This document shows, one piece after another, positions 1 through 9,486 of a DNA stretch of 17,818 nucleotides (its first letter is position 1; every line of letters begins with the position of its first letter). Both the position numbers and the translations under genes were made by a program. The DNA is from Oscillospiraceae bacterium (GTDB lineage: Bacteria; Bacillota; Clostridia; Oscillospirales; Ruminococcaceae): assembly GCA_009776345.1 (NCBI GenBank), contig WRLS01000025.1:1-17818 (forward strand), given 5' to 3'. Below the pieces are notes generated by a model, which did not search any database, was not told the origin of the DNA, and was given only the letters and a program-made list of their open reading frames with translations.

Positions 1-1
1 G

Positions 2-1108
2 CTGGGGATTGTGTTCGCGGTTTGCGGAAAAGCCCCGCGGGAAAGCACGGGATACGCGCTTTTGACAAGGGAAATACCGCCGCTTACACGCGCCCGGCGC
101 GACAGCTTTCTTATATCCGCGGACGCGAAATTTGCCGAAAATTCGGATTTGTTGAGTGAACCCGGGCTTGGGCGGCTGAACATAGGCGGGCTGAAAAAAC
201 TGACAGAGCGGCTTGCGCTGGAGGAAATCGCGGCGGGTAAAACATTAAGCATTGATGAAGCCAAAAAGATCATCCGGCGGCAAAACACGCGGCAGATATA
301 CGGCACATCAATGATGGCGGCGGCAGGTGGGACCGAAAACCTGACGCTCCCGCCGGAGCAAATGGATCAGCTTAAAAAGCTTTGCGGGTTTGTAAAGCGG
401 CGCGAACAAGTTTACGTAAATTGGGGCTTCGGCGAAAAAATCCCATGGGGGCGCGGGATATCGGTGCTGTTTTACGGCGCGCCGGGTACAGGCAAGACAA
501 TGGCGGCGGCGGCTCTGTCCGCGCAAACGGGACTTCCGCTGATGCGTGTGGACATCTCACAGCTTTCCAGCAAGTATATAGGCGAAACGCAAAAAAACAT
601 CGCGCGGATATTCGACGAAGCCGCGCAAAACGACTGCATCCTGTTTTTTGACGAAGCGGACGCGATTTTCGCAAAACGCGGCGAAGCCGCCGACGCGCAG
701 GACAAACACGCGAACGCCGAAACCGCGTATCTTCTCCAGCGGATGGAACAGTACGGCGGCGTGTGCCTTTTGGCGACGAACCTGCTGCAAAATTTCGACG
801 AGGCATTCCGACGGCGGATCGGCTACATGATCCATTTCCCCATGCCGGACGCGGCAATGCGCGAGCGCATATGGCGCGGGCTTTTCCCGGAAAAAGCGCC
901 GGTAGGGGATCTTGACTTCGCCGCGCTGGGGCAGTATTTGGAGCTTTCCGGCGCGTCTATCAAAAATTCGGTGGTACACGCCGCTTACCTGGCGGCGGTT
1001 CATGATACAAAAATAACCATGGGGCACATCCTTGCCGGGGCGAAAAACGAGTACGCAAAGCTCGGGAAAAGCTTAAGCCCCCAGGCAGTACAGCTATTTC
1101 AAGCATAA
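2..1108 (+). CDS. eCIS AAA+ ATPase (Pvc15/Afp15-like), 5' truncated
   Basis: AAA+ ATPase of the type found in almost all extracellular contractile injection systems, where it is thought to act in particle assembly or cargo loading in the cytosol. The frame stays open to the left edge, so the true start lies outside the window; GTG 11 is only the first possible start inside it. Counting from GTG 11: Walker A GAPGTGKT at 156-163, Walker B ILFFDEAD with acidic pair D214/E215, sensor 1 Asn in LLATN (N257), and arginine-finger candidates R267-R269 in the FRRRI segment. The stretches SKYIGETQKN and AETAYLLQRMEQY between these motifs are characteristic of the eCIS ATPase. The 150 residues before Walker A are less conserved and may be the end of a larger N-terminal domain. 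The stop lies 25 bp before the adhesin-like gene. All catalytic residues are intact, so it should be active. Family assignment is strong; the exact role is inferred from homologues. Confidence 0.93.
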   Translation: MGIVFAVCGKAPRESTGYALLTREIPPLTRARRDSFLISADAKFAENSDLLSEPGLGRLNIGGLKKLTERLALEEIAAGKTLSIDEAKKIIRRQNTRQIYGTSMMAAAGGTENLTLPPEQMDQLKKLCGFVKRREQVYVNWGFGEKIPWGRGISVLFYGAPGTGKTMAAAALSAQTGLPLMRVDISQLSSKYIGETQKNIARIFDEAAQNDCILFFDEADAIFAKRGEAADAQDKHANAETAYLLQRMEQYGGVCLLATNLLQNFDEAFRRRIGYMIHFPMPDAAMRERIWRGLFPEKAPVGDLDFAALGQYLELSGASIKNSVVHAAYLAAVHDTKITMGHILAGAKNEYAKLGKSLSPQAVQLFQA

Positions 1109-1133
1109 GAATTTATAGAAAGTGGGCATTAAC

Positions 1134-4100
1134 ATGAAGGGGATATTACGCAGAACTTTAGCGATATTTTTGGTGCTGGCGCTGGCTGTCGGCTTTGCGC
1201 CGTGGGATGCCATGCCGCCGGTAATGCGCGTGAACGCGTATACGGGTACCGGCACAGAAGCCAGCCCATTTACGATTGGCCCGGGTGGCAACTACGTAAC
1301 ATGGGGTAATTTTGTAAGCGCGATTTCGGCAAACAACAGCAATAACACCCTAAATCTGCCGACTGTGCATTTCAGGCTAATTGGCGATGTGAGAAATGAA
1401 GGCAGTTTTATGTGGGAAGAATTCAAGGCCAATCTGGACGGTAACGGGTTTACAGTAGAAGTTACCAAAACAACATACCGCGCAGATAATATACACCCCG
1501 ATTCTGAGGGCAACTCTTGGGGCGGGCTGTTTTTCAAATCAAGCGGAAATATTAGAAATATAAATGTGCATCTTAATAATTTAACTATAATCAACAACAA
1601 AAAAGGCAACGGTTTCCAGTTCTATGTAGGCGGCATTGTGGGGCATCAGAACGGTGGCAGTATAACAAACAGCGCAGTAAGCGGGAGCCTTATAGCCGTA
1701 ATCGACAACAATGGATTTACTTTCAGCAATGGCGGCGATGCCGATGCGGAAAGCTTTGTCGGCGGCGTGGTTGGCTGGCTGGGCGGCGGTGGGAGAATTA
1801 CAAGCTGCCGCGTAAACGGCCTTACTTTGCATAATAATACAGGCACCTCTACTTCAAATACTGCTTCGGGCAGAACTACTTATTATTATTACCGGCTGTA
1901 CTCCGGCGGTATAGCCGGTAAGATTATGGGCGGCGGCCATATAAATGCCTGCCTGATTGAAGGGAACAGTAATATAGAAGTTGGGCATTCCCGCATGATA
2001 CGCGTAAGAAGGTCATACGCCGGCGGAATTTTCGGGCAGGAATGGGAAAACAATGCTAACCATACCGTGCGCGACAACGTGATAAGGAACACCGGCATAC
2101 GGGTTATGGCTGCTCATGTAAGCAATGAGATAAATGGCGGGGCGGGCTACGCCGGGTACATTGGCGGGTTTTCTTCTTCGCAATTCAATAATAATGTTGA
2201 ATGTAACCAAATTGGTGCAAACGTGACCACAACATCCAGAAACGGCATTTCTAATGTTACACATTTTTGGGCGCAGGGTGACAGATTTAATTTAGATAAC
2301 CCCACATCCCATGCGGCGAATAATTTAGGCGCGGGGACAAACACGAATGGTCAGCGTATAGCGTGGCGTAATGACACGACTAGACCGTGGGGGCTTACGA
2401 ACAGTAATAAAGACAAATTTTTGGATACTTTTATAAACGCAAACGGCGGGACAATAAGCGTCGGCAGCACCAGCCTTGTCCCCATATGGATGGTAACAGA
2501 GGCGCCGACGTTGGCGGCGAATCCCACTATAAGCGGTCGAACCGTCAGCCTTACACTGAACGCGCCGTATATGCCGCAGACCGATAAGAGGACAACTAAC
2601 CCGAGGCTCCATGCAGGAAGCGGCATCCAATATGAGATAAAAGTAACAGGTCTCGAGCGCCTTGCCGCGCCTGAAAACCCGAGGATAATAGATGGCAAGC
2701 TGGTTTTGGATGCCCCTTCCGATGTGACGGTTAGATACAGTACAGACGATGGCGGCACGTATGCTGAATATCCTACCGGCGGCATCCTAATTACTGCTGA
2801 TAATGAAAATGCGGCTTTTCTTGTAAAGGCGAGCCGCACGAACGCAACGGACAGCAACCCGCGGACAGTAACAATAACGCGTGGGGACGGTATAGCTTTA
2901 ACAATTGATACGGCTACTAAAGATGATGGCGCCCCTGCAGAAGCGCGTGTACTTGCAACGCCTGCCGCGAAGTGGGATAACGATACCGCGCCTGCCGCGA
3001 TTGTATTGGAACACGCGGAAGATACCAATGTAACAATCCAATGGAAAAAAGAAAATGACGGCACTTATGCTGATTATACTGGCGCAATACCTATACCCTT
3101 AACTGCGGCGGGTACGCACGTTTATTCTGCGAAAGCTGTTCATGATAATGACGAAGCGACCGAAAGCAGTGAGATAACCGTTACGGTTGAAGTGATATGC
3201 GGCTTGGATCACTGTGACGATGATGATTGCGGTGATGGCGTTGATCCCTGTGGCAATCATCATTGTGATGAGCCAGCGGATGATTGCGAGCTTAAGGTTG
3301 TTGTACCTGATGATTTTCCTGTAACAGGCGAAAATAATGGAACACCTGCTGTTCCGGCAAAGCTCGCCACCCCGGTAGTAGAATTCACACAGGCGGCTGC
3401 GGGTGCCGGTCACGATGGAATTGTTGAATTGAGCTATCCGACAACGAGTACGTTGCCTGACGGCGTGAATGTAACATTTCTTGGCGGGACGACATCACCG
3501 CCGACTGCCGCCGGTTCAAGTGTGAATATAGAAAACTTACAGGTCGGAGAAAATGTTTTTTTTGCACAGTCTACGACTACACATTCTGACTACAACGACA
3601 GTGGAATATTAAAATTCGCCCTGACGAAAACAACAGGCACCGGCGCGTATATAGCAGTAAACGGCGGCGGCACAGATTTAGAAAGATACGTCCCCAATAC
3701 GGTTGTGATGAACAATAGCAATCGGTTTTCTACACATAACCCGACCGGCAGCGAGTTGAGGCTTTCGCATACATTTGATTTTGATGTTGCCGGTATTGAA
3801 ATACGCACTTGGTACAACACGGCCCACGCATTATCCGCCACATACCACCATTCCGCCGCAAATATAACGCCCGCGCCTACGATAACATCGCCGTCAGTGG
3901 GTGACCTGTCGCAAGGCGGCATTACAATCACCGCGGCTAATGCCACTGATACAATATACTGGAGAATGGGTTTCAGCGGCGACCCGCAGCCGCCCGTTAC
4001 GACCGGCGGCGGTGTGTTCGGCAGTCACACTATTTCGTGGAATGATATTGGGAATGAATTTAAAGAAGCGTCGATGTGGGTTACCGCGGTAGCGCATAGG

Positions 4101-7100
4101 GCGGGGACAGGTATGCAAAACAGCGCTGTTACCACGCAAATATACGGCGCGGAAAATAAGCCTGTTGATACGGGACCGAGATTCACGATAAATAACCCCG
4201 CAGATAATTCTGAGATTTCTTCAAACATATTTTATAACGTTAACCGGGGGGCAAAGGATGATGACGACGAAGACATATTGGGCGATGAGGTAATTTTTAC
4301 ACTGCCCGGTACTTTGTCTGCTACCGGCGCAGGCACAATATATTACACAATCGGCGAGAATGCGATGCCTACCAGGACCGGTTCGGGAATGTCGGGTACG
4401 CCGATTAACGCCGGCGGGACCCTCGAGCTGTTAGAATCCCACATGACGCCGGGCAAAAACGAAATAAGGATAAACGCGGTTTATGTGCGCGACCATTACC
4501 CCGACACCGCTATCAGCACACAAATAATAAACGTCAAGGATAAGCACCAAGCCCCGCGTTTCTCCATCGCAAACAATTCCGGCGTGCCCCGCGGCAAAGG
4601 GCTTGTTATCCACATGGACCCGCGCGACATCCCGCAGGAGATCCGCCCGCAGTTCTATATGCTGCCGGGGGATAACAGGACCTACACCTGGCGGGAAGTG
4701 ACCCAAACGCCGGGGGATTATTACGGTGTGCTGGAAGTATGGGATAACCCCGGCTTCAATTATGACAGCTATGCATTGGCGCTCCCGACCGTGATGTATA
4801 AAATCACCGGCAACGAAGACGAAGCGACATATATCCCGGGAGTCCCGGAAATACGCCTTCATTCAACCGAAGACAATGATGATGGGGAAAGGGTTGTAAC
4901 AACAGTAACCGAACCCCACCGCAGAAGTGAAATCACGCTTAGCGGGACGGCGGGGGCTCGGATTACTGTCAGCGCGCAGCTTTTGGCGAAAAACACCGAC
5001 GCATTCATTCACAGCGATAACGCCGGTCCCGTCACTTATATTGTTTACGAAGCCGCCGCGGCGCCCACCGCCATGCCGGATACAAACGCGCAAAGCCAAT
5101 CCGTGGTAGAGCTTGGCTCCATTGTACAGCTTTTCAGCGAAACCCCGGGCGCGCAGATTTATTGGTCTACAGACGGATTCCCGCAGTTCGAAAGGGATTC
5201 TACTGGGTTTTTCAGGCCGGTCAATGATGGCGGTCCCGATTCTATCCGCACTAATGTTTATTCTGCGATCGATGCCATCCGCGTATCGGGGACAGCCGGA
5301 GGGTTCTTCACGGTTTATGCGGTTGCGGTAAGAAACGACATGAGCGAAAGCGGGTTCGTAAGCTTCACCTACCGCATCGCCGAGCTGCCCGTGGCGGCTG
5401 CCCCCACCGCAACCCCGAGGACTGAGGACGGCAGCCCGCGGACAATGCAAAGCGGCGATGTCATAACGCTTCATTCCAATACAAGCGGGGCAAAGATTTA
5501 TTATTCGCTTACAGGGACGCCGTCTGTAGCAGGCGGTGTCCCGGGGGCGGGGACGCTGTTGTTCGACCAAAGCATTACCGTAAGCGGCAACGCGGGCGAA
5601 TTCTTTAGGATACGCGCTGTGGCGGCAGGCGAAGGCCTGACGAACAGTGAGGTTGTAACCTTCATCTACCAGCTTCCCGCGCCGGTCCAGGCGGTGTTTG
5701 CGACACCGGGGGCAGGCACGGTCATAAGCGGCACGGATGTGTCACTGGGTACGACTACGGCGGGCGCGGACATCTTCTTTGAAATCGCCGAGTGGGAAAG
5801 GGACCTCAAAGAACCTACCCCCAACGAAAGCCAGATGTACTCCAAACCTTTCACGATCGAGGAAGATACCTGGATACGCGCTGTTGCGGTCAAAGACGGG
5901 GTCAGCAGTATTGTCACAACCTATGAATACAAAGTAGCCGAGCAAGTGGCAACGCCTGTGCCGTCAATCCCCAGCGGGTCGGTTGTCGCCAGGGGGACAA
6001 TGCTCACGCTGAAATCCGAAACCGAGGGCGCGAATATTACCTATACACTGGACGGCAGCGACCCCGCAAAACCCTCTGCCGCCGATAAAGAAGATAAGCG
6101 GATGTATGGATCCGAAATCGCGATAAGCGCGGATGAAGGCACGAGTGTGAGCATATCCGCCTTTGCGCAAAAAGCGGGCATGACCCCGAGCGAGGTTATC
6201 TCCGTCAGCTATACAGTCAGCAGGACAGATGAAGTGATAACCGCGAACCCGCCGTCTGATACGGTCGTGCGCCCGGGGGATCAGATCACGCTGTCTACAG
6301 CGATAACAGGCGCGGATATATACACCACCACCGACGGGAGCGAGCCTTCAAGGCAGTCAAGAAAAGGCAGTACGGTTCTTGTGGACGGCGCATACGGCGA
6401 GGTTTTCCTAATCCGCGCGGTAGCCGCTACAGAAACTACCGTGACAGCGCCGCAGGTGTTTACCTACAGGGTTATCGAACGCACGCCCGCACCAAGCGCC
6501 GGTATCCCAAGCGGGGCGATATTCCTGGACGGCGCGCGGGTTGTGCTGTCCGCGCCGGAGGGCATGATCTACTACACCACCGACGGCAGTGACCCCACCT
6601 CAAACAGCAGGATGTACAGCGAGCCTATCCCGCTGACAAGCTCCATGGTGCTGAAAGCTATCGCGGTCGCCGAGGGCAAGGCCGCCAGCACGATATCACA
6701 GTATATCTATACAATGGCGGGACAGGTGGAAGCGCCGTCCGCGAGCCTGCAAAGCGGGATGATAGATGTCGGCAGCAGGATTGCCTTGTCCACTTCGACA
6801 GAGGGCGCCACGATCTACTACACGACCAACGGCTCCGACCCGAATATAGATAACCTCAGGGACAGCTTTGTGTACGAAGGGCCCATCACAATCTCCAGGC
6901 CGGTGAGCATCAGGATGTTTGCTGTGAAGACGGGGATGAACCCCAGCGTTATAAATACCGTGACCTATACAGTCGCATTCCCGCCCGAACCGGAGGAAGA
7001 GGAAGAAGAATCGGCTTTCGCGGTATGGAATACCGATCGGCTGTTCCTGTTCGACCAATTCGCCGACAGCGGGGAAGGTCCATTGTTTGATTGGACCGTA

Positions 7101-7631
7101 CTGCGGGACGGGCAGACGCTGGTTGTGATTTCCGCCGCCGAGGGTGCATTGCCCGAGGGCGCACAGCTCAATGCCATCCGCGAAAGGAGCCCTTCTGTTG
7201 AGGACGAGGAAGCGGTGGCGCGCTCCTCGGAGATGAACTCACAGATGCGCTTGGCGTCGCTTTACCACATAACTATTACGGACAGCAGCGGTAACTTAAT
7301 ACAGCCCCTGAGGCCAAGTTCCGTGGAAATAGGCGTGCCAATCCCGGAGGGCTACGATGACACGGTCCTGCTGATCTGCCGCATCAATCCGAACGGCACG
7401 GTCACGGCTTTCCCGACAAGGCGCTCCGCCGGCATGGCATACGCGGTGGTAGACCATTTCAGCAAATATGCTGTAGCGGTGCCGTATATGCCGCAGGACA
7501 GCGCTTTCGGGGTACAGACATGGCATATGATTTTGCTGGGGGCGGTGGCCGCGGTGCTTGCGGGTACGGCGCTGGTTGTAATCATAAAAAAGAAACGCGG
7601 CAGACACGCAAAAGCTTTGAATAACAGGTAA
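1134..7631 (+). CDS. giant secreted, membrane-anchored repeat protein (adhesin-like), 2165 aa
   Basis: Predicted surface protein. I chose ATG 1134 rather than the in-frame GTG 1122: it follows an AGAAAGTGGG site (1117-1126) and begins a clear signal peptide (MKGILRR, then a hydrophobic core; likely cleavage after VNA, about residue 35). Residues about 160-370 carry five GLUG-like GG(I/V)xG repeats (near 166, 210, 258, 297, 343), suggesting a beta-helix. Residues 689-718 form a Cys/Asp-rich insert. Seven chitobiase/hexosaminidase-C-terminal-like repeats (IYYTTDGSDP type) start near 1310, 1423, 1523, 1606, 1702, 1786 and 1867. A Glu-rich linker (about 1960) leads to a beta-rich domain ending in HFSKYAVAVPY, a pattern seen in clostridial surface proteins. 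A transmembrane helix (about 2131-2152) and a KKKRGR-type tail follow; no LPxTG is present. No enzyme signature was seen. Lying between eCIS genes, it may bind a substrate or partner cell. A detached tail-fibre role is disfavoured by the signal peptide and membrane anchor. Confidence 0.85.
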   Translation: MKGILRRTLAIFLVLALAVGFAPWDAMPPVMRVNAYTGTGTEASPFTIGPGGNYVTWGNFVSAISANNSNNTLNLPTVHFRLIGDVRNEGSFMWEEFKANLDGNGFTVEVTKTTYRADNIHPDSEGNSWGGLFFKSSGNIRNINVHLNNLTIINNKKGNGFQFYVGGIVGHQNGGSITNSAVSGSLIAVIDNNGFTFSNGGDADAESFVGGVVGWLGGGGRITSCRVNGLTLHNNTGTSTSNTASGRTTYYYYRLYSGGIAGKIMGGGHINACLIEGNSNIEVGHSRMIRVRRSYAGGIFGQEWENNANHTVRDNVIRNTGIRVMAAHVSNEINGGAGYAGYIGGFSSSQFNNNVECNQIGANVTTTSRNGISNVTHFWAQGDRFNLDNPTSHAANNLGAGTNTNGQRIAWRNDTTRPWGLTNSNKDKFLDTFINANGGTISVGSTSLVPIWMVTEAPTLAANPTISGRTVSLTLNAPYMPQTDKRTTNPRLHAGSGIQYEIKVTGLERLAAPENPRIIDGKLVLDAPSDVTVRYSTDDGGTYAEYPTGGILITADNENAAFLVKASRTNATDSNPRTVTITRGDGIALTIDTATKDDGAPAEARVLATPAAKWDNDTAPAAIVLEHAEDTNVTIQWKKENDGTYADYTGAIPIPLTAAGTHVYSAKAVHDNDEATESSEITVTVEVICGLDHCDDDDCGDGVDPCGNHHCDEPADDCELKVVVPDDFPVTGENNGTPAVPAKLATPVVEFTQAAAGAGHDGIVELSYPTTSTLPDGVNVTFLGGTTSPPTAAGSSVNIENLQVGENVFFAQSTTTHSDYNDSGILKFALTKTTGTGAYIAVNGGGTDLERYVPNTVVMNNSNRFSTHNPTGSELRLSHTFDFDVAGIEIRTWYNTAHALSATYHHSAANITPAPTITSPSVGDLSQGGITITAANATDTIYWRMGFSGDPQPPVTTGGGVFGSHTISWNDIGNEFKEASMWVTAVAHRAGTGMQNSAVTTQIYGAENKPVDTGPRFTINNPADNSEISSNIFYNVNRGAKDDDDEDILGDEVIFTLPGTLSATGAGTIYYTIGENAMPTRTGSGMSGTPINAGGTLELLESHMTPGKNEIRINAVYVRDHYPDTAISTQIINVKDKHQAPRFSIANNSGVPRGKGLVIHMDPRDIPQEIRPQFYMLPGDNRTYTWREVTQTPGDYYGVLEVWDNPGFNYDSYALALPTVMYKITGNEDEATYIPGVPEIRLHSTEDNDDGERVVTTVTEPHRRSEITLSGTAGARITVSAQLLAKNTDAFIHSDNAGPVTYIVYEAAAAPTAMPDTNAQSQSVVELGSIVQLFSETPGAQIYWSTDGFPQFERDSTGFFRPVNDGGPDSIRTNVYSAIDAIRVSGTAGGFFTVYAVAVRNDMSESGFVSFTYRIAELPVAAAPTATPRTEDGSPRTMQSGDVITLHSNTSGAKIYYSLTGTPSVAGGVPGAGTLLFDQSITVSGNAGEFFRIRAVAAGEGLTNSEVVTFIYQLPAPVQAVFATPGAGTVISGTDVSLGTTTAGADIFFEIAEWERDLKEPTPNESQMYSKPFTIEEDTWIRAVAVKDGVSSIVTTYEYKVAEQVATPVPSIPSGSVVARGTMLTLKSETEGANITYTLDGSDPAKPSAADKEDKRMYGSEIAISADEGTSVSISAFAQKAGMTPSEVISVSYTVSRTDEVITANPPSDTVVRPGDQITLSTAITGADIYTTTDGSEPSRQSRKGSTVLVDGAYGEVFLIRAVAATETTVTAPQVFTYRVIERTPAPSAGIPSGAIFLDGARVVLSAPEGMIYYTTDGSDPTSNSRMYSEPIPLTSSMVLKAIAVAEGKAASTISQYIYTMAGQVEAPSASLQSGMIDVGSRIALSTSTEGATIYYTTNGSDPNIDNLRDSFVYEGPITISRPVSIRMFAVKTGMNPSVINTVTYTVAFPPEPEEEEEESAFAVWNTDRLFLFDQFADSGEGPLFDWTVLRDGQTLVVISAAEGALPEGAQLNAIRERSPSVEDEEAVARSSEMNSQMRLASLYHITITDSSGNLIQPLRPSSVEIGVPIPEGYDDTVLLICRINPNGTVTAFPTRRSAGMAYAVVDHFSKYAVAVPYMPQDSAFGVQTWHMILLGAVAAVLAGTALVVIIKKKRGRHAKALNNR

Positions 7632-7644
7632 AGGTGGGCCAAAA

Positions 7645-9462
7645 ATGCAAAACCGCAAGTATTTCCCATTCGAGAGGAACAACTACTATTTCGGCAAGCT
7701 GCTCACATCCAAGGACTTCGAGGCGGAGCAAAGATACCTAAATGACAAACGCCGCTTCGTCAATGCCCTAACGGGCGCGAACGGCATAGCCGCGGGGCTT
7801 GGTGTTGTAATGGCGGACGACACGTCTGTAATTATACAGGCGGGCTGTGCAATGGACGCGTCGGGCAGGGAAATCGTTGTGCCGGAGACAAAGGTGGTGA
7901 AGCTTTCTACCATCGAAGGCTATGATGAGCTGACAACAGCCTGCGCGTACTTGGGCATCAGCTACGAGGAGCAGCAGGCGGATGAGGTTTACGCCGCGAT
8001 GAATAACAGCGGCGGGCTGTGCTACAACAAAATGCGCGAAACCTTTAAGCTTACTTTGCTTGACGAAAGCCTTGCGGCGAAAATAGAAAGACCGCTTGAT
8101 GAGTTTGTGACGGCGCTGACTGTCTATTCGGACAATGAAGTGACAGTGACCCAGTACACACCTAAATTTGCCGCAAAGGGCAACGAAACCCGAATCCTGG
8201 TTGAAATACAAAAAACAGGGCAGGGGACAGGGGAATACTCATTCGGCTATACGTTAGAGGCGCCGGGCTTTGTGGCTGCGGATGGCGAGAGCAGCGTTGC
8301 TGTTTCGCTGAGCGGCTTGAAGCTCGCCCACGGGGAAAGCGCATCGGCGGGTTATACGCTTACGCCCAAAACACATATTTGGGGCGGCGGGGAAACAGCG
8401 GTTACCGTTTCGGGCTTTGTAATCCAGAAGAACGGCGAGGGCTTTTCGCTTTCCGAAAAACTGGAGTGCAGGCTGAAGCCGGTTGGGCAGGACATAGTGT
8501 CCCATTATCTAAGCTCGTACTATCAAAAATCGATGGACAAAGAGCTTACCGACAGCTATGATAACAAGCTTTGGATCGCCAAAATCAGCCTGTTTAGACA
8601 AAAAAATTCTGTGATTATCGACAGGGTATACCCCGCGCCCTTTGGCCAATACGTGTACAACGCCGGTCAGCTCATGTGTATGCGGGAGTTGGAGCGCTTC
8701 TATCCAACCGCGGGGATCGTGCGCGGTGCGGCATCGGCGGCGGCGGAGAGCGATTTCACGCTTGTAAACAGCAGGGGTATTCAGCCCGACTTTGCTAAAA
8801 GCACAGCCTGCGGGGTGTTTGACATCGGGCTGGGGCTTGGCTACAGCACGAGGGAGCCTGTTTTTTCCGAGGAGATCATGCACGGCCTGGGCAAAGGCCC
8901 CGTCTATGTGGAAGTGGGCGTTGAGTATATCACAACCGACGCAGCACGCGGGATAGACAACAGCGAGATCATCCTGGGCGATGTAAACCTGTTCGCATCG
9001 GAAGGCAGAACTTATGAAGACGAGCGCATTTATAATGTTTCCACAGCGGTAAAGATACTGCCGGAGCGGGGGACATTTGTTGTAGGGCTTCTGCCGAGGG
9101 AGGCGTCGGGGCTGATTAGCCTTCGGATCCGCTGGTTTGCCGTGCGCATGACAGAAGTAAGCAAGCAGATCAGCGCGGCGCACGACGGGGAAAAATACAT
9201 ACTGATAAACCCCGACACCATAGTGGTGCCGCCAAAGGGCACCGCGCATATCTCCCCTGTATTCATCAATATGCCTACAGAGGCGTGCAGCTTCAAGCTG
9301 GTAGACGCCGAGGGCGGCAGCATCGACAACAACGGCGTGTACACCGCCCCCGCGAAGGAAGGCGTGTATGAGATACGCGTAGAAGCCGTCAGCGACCCGT
9401 CCATCTATACCCACGCCTTTGCTATAGTGACACAAAAAAAGAAAGACACAAACAAGAGTTAA
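7645..9462 (+). CDS. particle-associated protein with NYYFGKLLT-motif N-terminus and Ig-like modules
   Basis: 605-residue soluble protein with no signal peptide or membrane helix. Its N-terminus (FERNNYYFGKLLTSKDFEAEQ, from residue 9 to 29) followed by a basic helix resembles a family I recall beside phage-tail-like and eCIS genes; I know of no experimentally assigned function and give no symbol. Residues about 170-280 look like a beta-sandwich (alternating hydrophobic strands with many Gly, Ser and Thr). Residues about 520-600 form a bacterial Ig-like domain with the typical GSIDNNGVYTAP turn. The last residues are Lys-rich. The ATG is preceded by AAGGTGG (7631-7637, spacing 7), and the gene starts 13 bp after the adhesin-like gene. 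It could be a baseplate, fibre-adaptor or scaffold component. The reading frame is certain; the family link is moderate and the role is a guess from context. Confidence 0.75.
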   Translation: MQNRKYFPFERNNYYFGKLLTSKDFEAEQRYLNDKRRFVNALTGANGIAAGLGVVMADDTSVIIQAGCAMDASGREIVVPETKVVKLSTIEGYDELTTACAYLGISYEEQQADEVYAAMNNSGGLCYNKMRETFKLTLLDESLAAKIERPLDEFVTALTVYSDNEVTVTQYTPKFAAKGNETRILVEIQKTGQGTGEYSFGYTLEAPGFVAADGESSVAVSLSGLKLAHGESASAGYTLTPKTHIWGGGETAVTVSGFVIQKNGEGFSLSEKLECRLKPVGQDIVSHYLSSYYQKSMDKELTDSYDNKLWIAKISLFRQKNSVIIDRVYPAPFGQYVYNAGQLMCMRELERFYPTAGIVRGAASAAAESDFTLVNSRGIQPDFAKSTACGVFDIGLGLGYSTREPVFSEEIMHGLGKGPVYVEVGVEYITTDAARGIDNSEIILGDVNLFASEGRTYEDERIYNVSTAVKILPERGTFVVGLLPREASGLISLRIRWFAVRMTEVSKQISAAHDGEKYILINPDTIVVPPKGTAHISPVFINMPTEACSFKLVDAEGGSIDNNGVYTAPAKEGVYEIRVEAVSDPSIYTHAFAIVTQKKKDTNKS

Positions 9463-9475
9463 TGGGCAAATGGGT

Positions 9476-9480
9476 GAGGT
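9476..9480 (+). promoter_or_regulatory. ribosome binding site deciding a GTG start
   Basis: GAGGT lies six bases before GTG 9487. It supports the GTG over the in-frame ATG 9505, which has no comparable site. Confidence 0.6.
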
Positions 9481-9486
9481 AAAAAA

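Noticed and set aside
1122..1133. GTG 1122 as start of the giant protein
   Set aside because: It overlaps the likely ribosome site and would add four residues ahead of a signal peptide that starts naturally at ATG 1134.
4863..5570. 235-codon open frame on the - strand
   Set aside because: Antisense to the chitobiase-like repeat region of the adhesin-like gene. The translated protein is Arg/Cys/Pro-rich without domains.
7480..7631. LPxTG sortase signal at the end of the giant protein
   Set aside because: No LPxTG or close variant precedes the C-terminal helix; VPYMPQDS does not fit, and the basic tail fits a membrane anchor.
8509..9435. 308-codon open frame on the - strand
   Set aside because: It lies wholly inside the well-supported 605-residue gene, has no good ribosome site and an implausible composition (rich in His, Arg and Cys). 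It is an antisense shadow of GC-rich codons.
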